The notes below the pieces were generated by a model. That model was given only the letters and a program-made list of their open reading frames with translations, ran no database searches and had not been told where the DNA came from. From contig SCQH01000014.1 of the NCBI GenBank assembly GCA_004321925.1, forward strand, positions 1 through 64,000: a stretch of DNA of 64,000 nucleotides, read 5' to 3'. Below, in pieces: positions 1-7,773 of this stretch; the stretch's first letter is position 1, and each line of letters opens with the position of its first letter. The position numbers and the translations under genes were made by a program. The stretch comes from Nitrospirota bacterium (GTDB lineage: Bacteria > Nitrospirota > Thermodesulfovibrionia > Thermodesulfovibrionales > UBA6898).

Positions 1-1
1 G

Positions 2-2551
2 GGCATGGTCAGGGGAGTGGTCGTCGTTAAAAAGGACATGAGCGACATTGAGGCGAGCTTTAAAAAGCATGCGTACTGCTTCCTGGTCGACCCCCACGGT
101 GTTATCTTTCTTTCGAGCAGGGATGATATGCACCTCAGAAGCCTCTGGCCGCTCAAGCAGGACACCCGGCAGCTTCTCGCAGCATCAGGCCAGCTGGGGG
201 CGGGTCCCTTCGTCCCCCTGTTGTCACATGAGGCGGAGGACGGCAGGACCGTGACCTTTGAACGGGAGAAACTGCTGGTGACGCGCCGGTCTCTCGGGCA
301 TGACAACTGGTCGGTGGTCCTCCTTAATTCCACAAGCCACATCAGTGCCTACCGGCTGTTTTCGATATTCACGACCTTTGTCTTTTTCAGCATGACCGTG
401 GTCTTCTTTGCCGTGCTTTATTTCAGCAAGGACTCTGCCGTCATGATCGCTTCCTCTGAACGGCGCTACAGAAGTCTGGTGGAAGGTTCGCCGAACTGTG
501 TTGCCCTCTTTAACGCCGAGGGCATCTGCCTGACGGTGAACAGATCAGGTGTCGTACTGACGGGGCTGCAGGAGAAAGAGATCGTGGGTCGCCCGCTCGA
601 TGCAGTCTGGCACAGCAGGACGTCCGGCGGGCTGGAGGCTGTGCTCAGGCCGGTGCTCCAGGGTTCGCGCTACTCCTATGAGCCCGAAAGCGCCAGGCCG
701 GACGGACGGAAGGTGCTCTGGTCTGCGGTCCTGAACCCCCTTGCGCATGCCAGCGGCAGGGTCAGCCATTTTGTCGGGATCTTTATGGATATTACCGAAC
801 GCACCGCTGCTGAGGAGGAGCTCAAGAGTTATCACGGACAGCTGGAGGACCTCGTCAAAGAGAGGACCCGCGAGCTGTCCGAATCAAATGAGCGGCTCCA
901 GCGTGAGATGATGGAGCGTCAGCATGCCGAGGACGCCAGGCGCGACAGCGAGGAGCGGTTCCATTCGCTCTTTAATCTTGCCTCTGACTGCATCTTCCTG
1001 CTGGACCCGTCACATCCGGGTGGTCCGGTGATCGTGGACGTCAACCTTGCAGCGGTCACCATGCACGGGTATGAGAGGGAAGAGATGCTCGGGCGGCCGA
1101 TATCCTTCCTGAACTATCCCGATGATATGAAAAGATTGCCGGATATCATGGCAGGGATCACGACAGGTGAGCCTGTCTCCTTTGAGATCCGGCATGTCCG
1201 CAAGGATGGTACGATCGTTCCGCTTGAAGTGTCGGCGCGGCTGATATCCCTTGGCGGAAAGCCTTACATCCTCGGCATGGACCGTGATATCACCATGCGC
1301 AAACAGGCAGAGGATGAGCTGCAGAGACACAGGGAGAACCTTGAACAGCTGGTCGAGGAACGCACCGCAGAGCTCAGGACCGCTGTCCAGCTCCTGACCA
1401 GTGAGATCAATTTCCGCAAGAGCGCTGAAGAGACGCTTAAGCTGAGCGAGACGAAGTTCCGCAGCCTTTCACAGGAATTTCATACCCTCCTGGATGCGAT
1501 GTCTGATGAGCTTCTCCTGGTGGCCCCTGACCTGACGATCCTCTGGGCTAACAAGGCCTTTGCCGCCCGGGTCGGGACGGATGCGGCTGAGCTCAGCGGG
1601 CGGCCATGTTCGGCAATATGGTTCGACCATGCCGGGAAGGGCAACCCGGATGATGCCCTCAGGAGCTTCAGCTCCGGCAGGCCTGAAAGTATACAGATAT
1701 CGGCGGCTGACGGCAGGCTCCTCGATATCAGGGCATTCCCCATCAAGGATGACGAAGGGGCGGTGGGCAGTGTCATTATTGTCGCAAGCGACATAACCGA
1801 AAAGGCCACCCTCCAGGCCGAGGCCATGCGGGCAGGGCATCTTGCATCCCTCGGGGAGCTCTCGGCCGGTGTGGCCCATGAGATCAACAACCCCATTACC
1901 GGTATCATCAACTATGCGCAGATCATCGCAAACATGAATCCCGAAGGGACGCATGAACATGACATAGCAAAACGTATCGTCAGGGAGGGTGACCGCATCG
2001 CCGGCATCGTCAGGAGCCTGCTCTCTTTTGCACGTGAAAGGAAAGAGGACAAATCCGTGGTGCAGTTCCCGAAGATCATCATGGATTCGATAACCCTTAC
2101 CGAGACACAGATCAGGAAGGACCATATTCATCTGAGGCTCACCATGCCTGAGGACCTCCCTTTTGTCGTGGTCAACCCCCAGCAGGTGCAGCAGGTTGTC
2201 CTGAACATCATCAGCAATGCGCGGTATGCGCTGAACCGCAGATACCCTGAGGCGGACGCGGAGAAGGTCCTCGACATATCAGGGAGTGAAGTTGTTATTG
2301 ACGGCGCACGGTATGTCAGGATGGTCTTTACTGATTACGGCACCGGTATCCCGGCTGATGCCATGGAAAAGGTCCTGAACCCGTTTTATTCGACCAAACC
2401 TGTGGGGGAGGGCACCGGGCTCGGGTTGAGCATCAGCCACGGGATCATAACCGACCATGGCGGGAAACTCAGGATCGAGAGCAGGGAAGGCCTGTTCACG
2501 TCGGTCATCATTGATCTTCCGGCAAAGGAGAGTCATGGAACACAGGCATAA
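2..2551 (+). CDS. PAS-domain sensor histidine kinase, 5' partial
   Basis: Membrane histidine kinase that should phosphorylate the response regulator encoded next. The frame is open to the window edge, and the protein begins inside the second half of an extracytoplasmic Cache-like sensor (a CFLVDPHGVIFLSS stretch), so the first membrane segment and half the sensor are missing; the ATG at 5 is probably internal. In order (counting from that ATG): sensor remnant to about 110, membrane helix about 115-143, PAS about 150-280, coiled coil, PAS about 315-440, coiled coil, PAS about 485-610, HisKA with phospho-acceptor His near 625 (GVAHEINNP), and HATPase_c with N box (NIISNA), GTGIP and GTGLGLS boxes. 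The catalytic core is intact. Its 3' end overlaps the regulator by 17 nt, so the two are translationally coupled. The signal sensed is unknown. Confidence 0.9.
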   Translation, partial: GMVRGVVVVKKDMSDIEASFKKHAYCFLVDPHGVIFLSSRDDMHLRSLWPLKQDTRQLLAASGQLGAGPFVPLLSHEAEDGRTVTFEREKLLVTRRSLGHDNWSVVLLNSTSHISAYRLFSIFTTFVFFSMTVVFFAVLYFSKDSAVMIASSERRYRSLVEGSPNCVALFNAEGICLTVNRSGVVLTGLQEKEIVGRPLDAVWHSRTSGGLEAVLRPVLQGSRYSYEPESARPDGRKVLWSAVLNPLAHASGRVSHFVGIFMDITERTAAEEELKSYHGQLEDLVKERTRELSESNERLQREMMERQHAEDARRDSEERFHSLFNLASDCIFLLDPSHPGGPVIVDVNLAAVTMHGYEREEMLGRPISFLNYPDDMKRLPDIMAGITTGEPVSFEIRHVRKDGTIVPLEVSARLISLGGKPYILGMDRDITMRKQAEDELQRHRENLEQLVEERTAELRTAVQLLTSEINFRKSAEETLKLSETKFRSLSQEFHTLLDAMSDELLLVAPDLTILWANKAFAARVGTDAAELSGRPCSAIWFDHAGKGNPDDALRSFSSGRPESIQISAADGRLLDIRAFPIKDDEGAVGSVIIVASDITEKATLQAEAMRAGHLASLGELSAGVAHEINNPITGIINYAQIIANMNPEGTHEHDIAKRIVREGDRIAGIVRSLLSFARERKEDKSVVQFPKIIMDSITLTETQIRKDHIHLRLTMPEDLPFVVVNPQQVQQVVLNIISNARYALNRRYPEADAEKVLDISGSEVVIDGARYVRMVFTDYGTGIPADAMEKVLNPFYSTKPVGEGTGLGLSISHGIITDHGGKLRIESREGLFTSVIIDLPAKESHGTQA

Positions 2552-4247
2552 GATACTGGTCGTTGATGACGAGGAGAGCATCAGGTTCACCTTTGAGACC
2601 TTTCTGCGGGATGAGGGATATGCTGTCTCAACAGCGAAGGATTATGATGAGGCGGTGGCGCTGGTCAGCAGTATGTCGTTCGATCTCATCTTTGCCGATA
2701 TCATTCTGGGCGGAAGGACCGGGATCGATTTTATCCGCGAGGTCAGGAAAAGGGCTCTGACGACCGCTGTGGTCATGATCACCGGGGACCCGAGCCTCGA
2801 CACTGCCTCCGAAGCCCTCCGGCTCGGGGCCTTTGACTACATACCGAAACCGGTCAACCAGGAAACGCTTCTGCATGTTGCCCGCGTGGCGCTGAGGCAT
2901 AAGGCGGTCAGCGACGAAAAGGAGAAATACCGGTCGAACCTCGAGGCGATCTTCAGGTCGGTCAAGGACGCGATCATTACGGTGGACAGGGACCTCAGGG
3001 TCGTTGAGCTGAACCAGGCCGCGGAAAGGATCTGCGGCCTGACCCGGGACACGGTCGGCCAGTATTTCGGGTCACTCGAGGTGCTCTGTAACCAAAAATG
3101 TCTTGAAGCCCTTACCGAGACGCTCAACGAGAAGCATCCGGTCGAATATTCCCGGATAGAGTGCGAGCATACCAACAGGGCCGGCCATGTCATTTCAATA
3201 TCGACCTCGCCCCTGATAGACCATGAGGATGTTTTCTCGGGGGCGGTCATCGTGATAAAGGACGAAACGCGCCTCGCTGACCTGGAACGCGACCTGAACG
3301 AGCGGCAGCAGTTCCATAATATCATCGGCAGGAGCTCCCGGATGCAGGAATTATACTCACTCATCGAGAGCCTCGCCGATGTCCAGACGACGGTGCTGAT
3401 AACCGGTGAGAGCGGGACAGGCAAGGAACTCGTCGCCGAAGCCCTCCATTACAAGGGGGGCAGGAGCGGCAGGCAGCTGGTGAAGGTGAACTGTGCGGCC
3501 CTTACCGAGAGTCTCCTTGAAAGCGAGCTCTTCGGTCATGTAAAGGGCGCCTTTACCGGAGCGGTCAGTGACAAGACAGGGAGGTTCCAGCGGGCCGACG
3601 GCGGGACGATCTTCCTGGATGAGATCAGCGAGATCTCTCCGCGGACACAGGTCCGTATGCTCAGGGTCCTGCAGGAGATGGAATTTGAACGCGTCGGAGA
3701 TTCCACCCCGATCAGGGTCGATGTCAGGGTCATTGCCGCCACCAATCAGGACCTGGCTGAAAAGGTAAAAGCGGGTGAGTTCAGGGAGGACCTCTATTAC
3801 CGGCTCAAGGTCATGGAGCTTTATATGCCGCCGCTCAGGGAGCGGTCAGAGGACATCTCCCTCCTGCTTTCCCACTTCATCGGAAAGTTCAATCAGAAGC
3901 TGCGCCGGGAGATCTCGGGGGTAACTGCCGAGGTCGAGAGGCTTTTTATGGACTATCCCTGGCCGGGCAATATCCGGGAGCTTGAGCATGCCCTTGAACA
4001 TGCCTTCATCCTCTGCCGCCAAAACACTATAGCCCTGGAGCACCTGCCCCGCGGCATCAGGGATCATGGTTCCGGTCCTGTCACCCTGGTAAGAAGGAAG
4101 GACGATGATGAAAAAAAACATATCCTTGCAGCCCTCGAAAAGGCAGGATGGAACAAGGCCCGGGCGGCCCGGCTCCTTGGCATTGACCGCAAGACCCTCT
4201 ACCGGAAGATCACACGATACAATATTCAGGGGAATTTTTCGGATTAA
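2535..4247 (+). CDS. NtrC-family sigma-54 response regulator with internal PAS domain
   Basis: Activator of sigma-54 promoters, 570 aa. Receiver domain 1-120 with acidic pair DD11-12, phospho-acceptor D55 and a conserved Lys in YIPKP; PAS about 135-245; AAA+ domain about 260-490 with Walker A (GESGTGKE) and the sigma-54 contact loop GAFTGA; Fis-type HTH at the C terminus (NKARAARLLGIDRKTLYRK). I chose the ATG at 2535, which begins MEHRHKILVVDDE; the frame is open upstream only because it overlaps the kinase gene. The receiver-PAS-AAA-HTH order is less common than plain NtrC and adds a second sensory input. The nearest sigma-54 promoter is about 150 bp downstream of this gene, making the 4447-5550 operon its most likely target (inference). 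Confidence 0.95.
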   Translation: MEHRHKILVVDDEESIRFTFETFLRDEGYAVSTAKDYDEAVALVSSMSFDLIFADIILGGRTGIDFIREVRKRALTTAVVMITGDPSLDTASEALRLGAFDYIPKPVNQETLLHVARVALRHKAVSDEKEKYRSNLEAIFRSVKDAIITVDRDLRVVELNQAAERICGLTRDTVGQYFGSLEVLCNQKCLEALTETLNEKHPVEYSRIECEHTNRAGHVISISTSPLIDHEDVFSGAVIVIKDETRLADLERDLNERQQFHNIIGRSSRMQELYSLIESLADVQTTVLITGESGTGKELVAEALHYKGGRSGRQLVKVNCAALTESLLESELFGHVKGAFTGAVSDKTGRFQRADGGTIFLDEISEISPRTQVRMLRVLQEMEFERVGDSTPIRVDVRVIAATNQDLAEKVKAGEFREDLYYRLKVMELYMPPLRERSEDISLLLSHFIGKFNQKLRREISGVTAEVERLFMDYPWPGNIRELEHALEHAFILCRQNTIALEHLPRGIRDHGSGPVTLVRRKDDDEKKHILAALEKAGWNKARAARLLGIDRKTLYRKITRYNIQGNFSD

Positions 4248-4259
4248 TATCTGATGAAG

Positions 4260-4293
4260 TGTGGCATGCCACAATAGTGTGGCATGCGTGTCA
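4260..4293. promoter_or_regulatory. Putative enhancer site (UAS) for an NtrC-type activator
   Basis: Perfect 14-bp palindrome TGTGGCATGCCACA at 4260-4273, followed at 4278-4293 by a second copy of its left arm (TGTGGCATGC) with a diverged right arm. The pair starts 12 nt after the regulator stop codon and lies about 140 bp upstream of the sigma-54 promoter, a normal enhancer distance. It has no T-run on either side, so it is not a typical terminator. Confidence 0.55.
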
Positions 4294-4393
4294 GCACATT
4301 CCCTGCCCCATAATTGCAGATAATATTGTCCTTGATCCCCACCTGAAGTTGTAACTAGCTAATATTAAATAATAATTTAATTGTTTACTCCCC

Positions 4394-4408
4394 TGGCATG
4401 ATCCTTGT
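4394..4408 (+). promoter_or_regulatory. Sigma-54 (-24/-12) promoter
   Basis: TGGCATGATCCTTGT fits the sigma-54 consensus TGGCAyr-N4-TTGCw at all positions except the last C (T here), with the required GG-N10-GT spacing. Transcription would start near 4419, leaving a leader of about 28 nt with an AGGAG Shine-Dalgarno before the ATG at 4447. The region just upstream is very AT-rich. Confidence 0.7.
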
Positions 4409-4446
4409 TAATAAAATATCAATTAATACGTCCAAACAGGAGAATT

Positions 4447-4677
4447 ATGGCAAGCAGAGTTGATTATCAGGGAAAGTACACTGACATTAAGTCATCGGCT
4501 GAGGTTCAGGCAGAGGGACTGTGTGACAACATCCTGGTCTGTCCTTTTGTCTCAAGGCCGTTTGAAAAATGTTATTGCACCAGCACCAGCAGTATGGTCG
4601 TTGAGGCAACGATATATTTCTGCGGCGGCAATTATAAACAGTGCGAAATATATGGAGAAAACGTAAACAATGCCTGA
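4447..4677 (+). CDS. Small Cys-rich protein of unknown function
   Basis: 76 aa, no signal peptide or membrane segment. Six cysteines at 26, 32, 42, 44, 59 and 66 in the arrangement C-x5-CPF-x7-KCYC-x14-C-x6-C, suggesting a small metal-binding or redox module. I chose the ATG at 4447 because AGGAG lies 5 nt upstream; an ATG at 4405 would fall inside the sigma-54 promoter. The stop overlaps the start of the next gene, whose N-terminal extension also carries a C-P-F motif, so the two proteins may share a ligand or partner. I do not recognise a named family. Confidence 0.75.
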   Translation: MASRVDYQGKYTDIKSSAEVQAEGLCDNILVCPFVSRPFEKCYCTSTSSMVVEATIYFCGGNYKQCEIYGENVNNA

Positions 4678-5239
4678 GCAGCGGGAAAAATGTCCGCACC
4701 TGATGCTGACGGATATCTCATCCTGCGTGGCCGGAGACCTTCCGTATGTCCCGAGCATCTTCGAGCTGGAAGAATACTGCAGGAATGTGCGGCATTTGCG
4801 GTGCCCGTTCTATGCCGGCAAAAAAAGCGGGCAGGTCGGTCTGCCGGCGGGAAGCATGAAGCAGGCCGCGAAGAAGATCAGGAACATCCTCATCGTGGAC
4901 GATGAGGACTCTATCCGGCAGCTTGTTTCCCTGATACTCAGGACCGAGGGGTACAATGTTGTCGAGGCGATCCATGGTGCGGATGGCCTGGATAAATTCA
5001 AGGAGACAGAGATCGATATGGTGATAACCGATCTCGTCATGCCCCAGATGGACGGTATGAGGTTTACGCGGGAGCTGAGGCGCAGGCCGGTTTCCATGTC
5101 AATCCCGGTCCTGATGCTGACGACCAAGTTCAGGGGGCGCATTACGTCAGCGGGAGATCAGGCGGGGGTGAACGAGTGGCTGCTGAAACCGCTTCTTCAC
5201 CAGCAACTGGCGGAGAGGGTAAATAGGTATTCGGCATGA
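4670..5239 (+). CDS. Response regulator receiver protein with Cys-rich N-terminal extension
   Basis: 189 aa. Residues 1-60 hold four cysteines (C8, C19, C37, C45) in a pattern resembling the preceding small protein (KCPH, YC, RCPFY). Residues 70-188 form a complete CheY-like receiver: DD77-78, phospho-acceptor D121, Thr at 151 and Lys at 173. There is no output domain, so it probably acts by protein contact or as a phosphate sink. It overlaps the gene before by 8 nt and the gene after by 4 nt (ATGA), so all three should be made together. Cys clusters joined to a receiver suggest that metal or redox state gates signalling (inference). Confidence 0.85.
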   Translation: MPEQREKCPHLMLTDISSCVAGDLPYVPSIFELEEYCRNVRHLRCPFYAGKKSGQVGLPAGSMKQAAKKIRNILIVDDEDSIRQLVSLILRTEGYNVVEAIHGADGLDKFKETEIDMVITDLVMPQMDGMRFTRELRRRPVSMSIPVLMLTTKFRGRITSAGDQAGVNEWLLKPLLHQQLAERVNRYSA

Positions 5240-5550
5240 ACGACAGGAAGCAGAAGGGGGACACCATGATGCTGAGAAGCCTTGCGGAAGGGATCATACT
5301 GCAGTCGGTCGAGGATCTTTGGAACAATGAGCACCATAAAGAGAGCATCGGTTTCTTCCAGGGGGAAGACTTTCGCATCTGCGCTGAGATCGCCGGGATG
5401 AGCCTGCTGGAGCAGGTGAAGCTCCTGACGATGCTGTACGGGGTCATCGGCTCCCCCAAGGCCGGTCTTCCCGCGGGAGGACATATGCCGGAGGCAGCGG
5501 ACAGACGGCAGTCCGGGACCGTCAGGGATCTGACCGTATCGTTCCACTAA
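5236..5550 (+). CDS. Small hypothetical protein coupled to the receiver gene
   Basis: 104 aa, soluble, no recognised domain. The ATG at 5236 overlaps the upstream TGA, while a second in-frame ATG at 5266 is preceded by a GGGGG-like Shine-Dalgarno and would give 94 aa; either could be used. The first two-thirds look helical (LRSLAEGIILQSVEDLWN) and the tail is Gly/Pro-rich and probably disordered. It is the last gene of the putative sigma-54 operon. Confidence 0.6.
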   Translation: MNDRKQKGDTMMLRSLAEGIILQSVEDLWNNEHHKESIGFFQGEDFRICAEIAGMSLLEQVKLLTMLYGVIGSPKAGLPAGGHMPEAADRRQSGTVRDLTVSFH

Positions 5551-5697
5551 GGCCTTCCCCTGTCACTTCAGGGTGCTTTCCCGTTTCTCCCGGGGGAAAG
5601 ACCCTCCACAGATTGTTCTATATTTTTACCCACGGATATGGTAATCTTTATGGTATCAAACGCGGGCTGACCCCGTTTTGACAGGTATTTTCTGGGA

Positions 5698-6291
5698 TTG
5701 ACCACTACAATGAAAGAGATAAAAGAGATCATAGATATGGGCAGACGTCTCGATGAACTGGCGTATGAGACGTACACGCTCTTTTCAAAGCGGGAGGAAT
5801 TTGACCGGCAGCTGGTCGCTTTCTGGGCGGACATGGCTGAATGGAAAAAGGGTCATCTCAAGCACTGGAAGAAAATATCCAAGACCTATGTCTATAAGAA
5901 CCTGTTCGACCGGACCCCCAACGACCTCAAGTCGATCATAAAGCAGCTGAAGAACATACAGGCCGAGCATATAGAGTTCATGAGAAGGCTGAGGAAAAAG
6001 AGGATCTCCCAGGAGGAGGCGATCACCCAGACCATACTCAATGAGTTCTGCCTGGTCACTGACATCTACCTGGAAATATTTTTTTCGTATGATGAGACCG
6101 CGAAGGACCTGACCTCAAGCTGCGTTGAGGAATGCGAGACGAACCTTGTCAAGATGGCGCATACGCTGAAGCCATACCTGAGGCTTAACCCGCTGTATGC
6201 GGTCCTGCTCAGGTCCATAGTCGACCTCAAACATAAATACGACCTGCTGCTGTCGAATTTTGGCGCCTCAACAAAGAAGAAGGCTGTGTAG
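5698..6291 (+). CDS. Rubrerythrin/ferritin-like helical protein, metal ligands degenerate
   Basis: 197 aa, all-helical. The N-terminal half resembles the first two helices of rubrerythrin-type four-helix bundles (YETYTLFSKREEF ... FWADMAEWKKGHLKHWKKI), but the usual E-x-x-H ligand Glu is Lys (KKGH) and the second-half ligands are not evident, so di-iron chemistry is doubtful. The start is uncertain: TTG at 5698 or ATG at 5710, neither with a good Shine-Dalgarno. The gene stands alone between the receiver operon and the next unknown gene. A scaffold or sensor role is possible, but nothing in the sequence settles it. Confidence 0.65.
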   Translation: MTTTMKEIKEIIDMGRRLDELAYETYTLFSKREEFDRQLVAFWADMAEWKKGHLKHWKKISKTYVYKNLFDRTPNDLKSIIKQLKNIQAEHIEFMRRLRKKRISQEEAITQTILNEFCLVTDIYLEIFFSYDETAKDLTSSCVEECETNLVKMAHTLKPYLRLNPLYAVLLRSIVDLKHKYDLLLSNFGASTKKKAV

Positions 6292-6330
6292 AACAGCCTT
6301 GCCCCCGCACCCGTAATTTTCCGGACCGCC

Positions 6331-6807
6331 ATGGACGCCACACTGAACATAAAAGGTCTTTTCAAGGACGAGCAGGAGCTGTTCGGGGCCGTGAAGAAGC
6401 GCAGGATCTGCTACGATACCGAACCCTATTACGTTAGCGGCAGGGGCGGTTCTCTTGTGCAGATAGGCTATCAGATCAACCTTTACGCTGCCATGCCCGG
6501 ACCCTTCAAGGACGCAACCCCTGATTCCCCCGACTATGCAGAGGTCGAGCGTGATGTCGTGAAACTCGCCGAGGCCCTTTCAAATACCTGCAATCCGGTC
6601 CATATGTGTGAATCCACAACGATCGATCCCAGCACCATAACCTATTCGCAGGACAGGGGGATGCGTCCTGACCTGACCGTTCACATCCCGGTATTCGACC
6701 AGAGCAACTTTGGCCACCCGGTGGACGACAGGATAACCGGGACGCTGCATGAAGCGATCCGGCTTCTCGAAGCTGCGGGGGTTCAGAAAACTCGGTGGCA
6801 GGAGTGA
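6331..6807 (+). CDS. Conserved-looking hypothetical protein
   Basis: 158 aa, cytoplasmic in appearance, mixed alpha/beta, no family recognised. It contains C27, C87 and C93, and a long acidic/polar central part. No strong Shine-Dalgarno precedes the ATG at 6331. Its TGA stop is followed in the same frame, 33 nt later and without another stop, by the GTG start of the binding-protein gene; the linker translation (PPRASCLPDGL) looks like non-coding sequence, so I treat them as two genes. Confidence 0.6.
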   Translation: MDATLNIKGLFKDEQELFGAVKKRRICYDTEPYYVSGRGGSLVQIGYQINLYAAMPGPFKDATPDSPDYAEVERDVVKLAEALSNTCNPVHMCESTTIDPSTITYSQDRGMRPDLTVHIPVFDQSNFGHPVDDRITGTLHEAIRLLEAAGVQKTRWQE

Positions 6808-6840
6808 CCGCCGCGTGCTTCCTGCCTGCCTGACGGCCTC

Positions 6841-7773
6841 GTGAGAATACGGATAGGCCATCTTTCCACCTTTTATCATACGGCGATCCTTCTGATGGCC
6901 GGCGGCGAGACCGGCCGGCAGCCCGGTCTGGAGGCAGACTGGCGCCTCTACGGTACCGGCCCTGCCATCGTCGATGCCTTTGAGAGAAAAGAGCTTGACC
7001 TCGCCTACATCGGGCTGCCTCCGGCGATCATCGGGATAGAACGCGGGGTGGAGATCAAGTGCATTGCCGGCGGGCATATCGAGGGGACCGTCCTGAGCGG
7101 CAGGGCCGATTACAAAGGGTTCCCGGAAACAGATGATCTGCAGGTGATATGCAGGCAGTTTCAGGGGCAGCATATCGGCGTGCCGGGGAGGGGGTCCATC
7201 CATGATGTGATCCTGAAAGAGGTTGTCGGCCGGTGCGGGCTTGAAGATGCCGTGACCGTTATTAACTTTGCCTGGGCGGACCAGATCACCGAGGCAGCGG
7301 TCAAGGGGACTGTCTCTGCTGCCGTCGGCACTCCCGCCCTTGCCGTTGCGCTCAGGCAGTATGCCGGCTTCCGCATGCTGTACCCGCCGTCGCTCTTATG
7401 GCCGCATAATCCGAGCTACGGTATCCTTGCGGATACCGGTTTTTTGCGGAAGGAGCGAGAAACGGTAAAAGGGTTCCTGCGTCTGCATGAGGAGGCGACG
7501 AGGGTCCTCAGGGAACTGCCGGCAGAGGCAGCCCGGATCATATCCGGGGCGGTCGGGTTCATCAGCGCGGATTTTGTTCTTGAGACCCTGGAGATATCTC
7601 CCCGGTACTGCGCCGCGCTCACGGAGGGCTATATCAGTGCGACCATGCAGTTTGCGGCGTGTATGAAACGTCTCGGATATATATCACGGGAAATGTTTCA
7701 GGACGAGATCTTTGATGCCTCCCTGATCAGTGAGGTGCATCCCGAAACAGACCACTATCATTTCGCCGGATGA
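6841..7773 (+). CDS. NMT1/SsuA-like solute-binding protein without signal peptide
   Basis: 310 aa with the periplasmic-binding-protein type II fold of the NMT1/THI5 and SsuA/TauA families: N-terminal strand RIRIGHLSTFYHTAILLM, the LDLAYIGLPPAIIG segment, and the GQHIGVPGRGSIHDVILKE loop typical of ligand clamping. The GTG at 6841 has no signal peptide or lipobox, so the protein is probably cytoplasmic and may be a sensor or pathway protein rather than a transporter component; no permease or ATPase lies nearby. It overlaps the convergent diguanylate cyclase gene by 16 nt. Confidence 0.75.
   Translation: MRIRIGHLSTFYHTAILLMAGGETGRQPGLEADWRLYGTGPAIVDAFERKELDLAYIGLPPAIIGIERGVEIKCIAGGHIEGTVLSGRADYKGFPETDDLQVICRQFQGQHIGVPGRGSIHDVILKEVVGRCGLEDAVTVINFAWADQITEAAVKGTVSAAVGTPALAVALRQYAGFRMLYPPSLLWPHNPSYGILADTGFLRKERETVKGFLRLHEEATRVLRELPAEAARIISGAVGFISADFVLETLEISPRYCAALTEGYISATMQFAACMKRLGYISREMFQDEIFDASLISEVHPETDHYHFAG

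Noticed and set aside
4260-4293. Palindromes after the first regulator gene as a terminator.
   Set aside because: No T-run follows; enhancer sites for the downstream sigma-54 promoter fit better.
6331-7773. TGA at 6805-6807 separates two frames that are otherwise continuous (possible fifth Sec gene).
   Set aside because: No stable hairpin with a G-loop lies 10-35 nt downstream, the 33-nt linker does not read like protein, and the second frame begins with a natural first strand of its fold.
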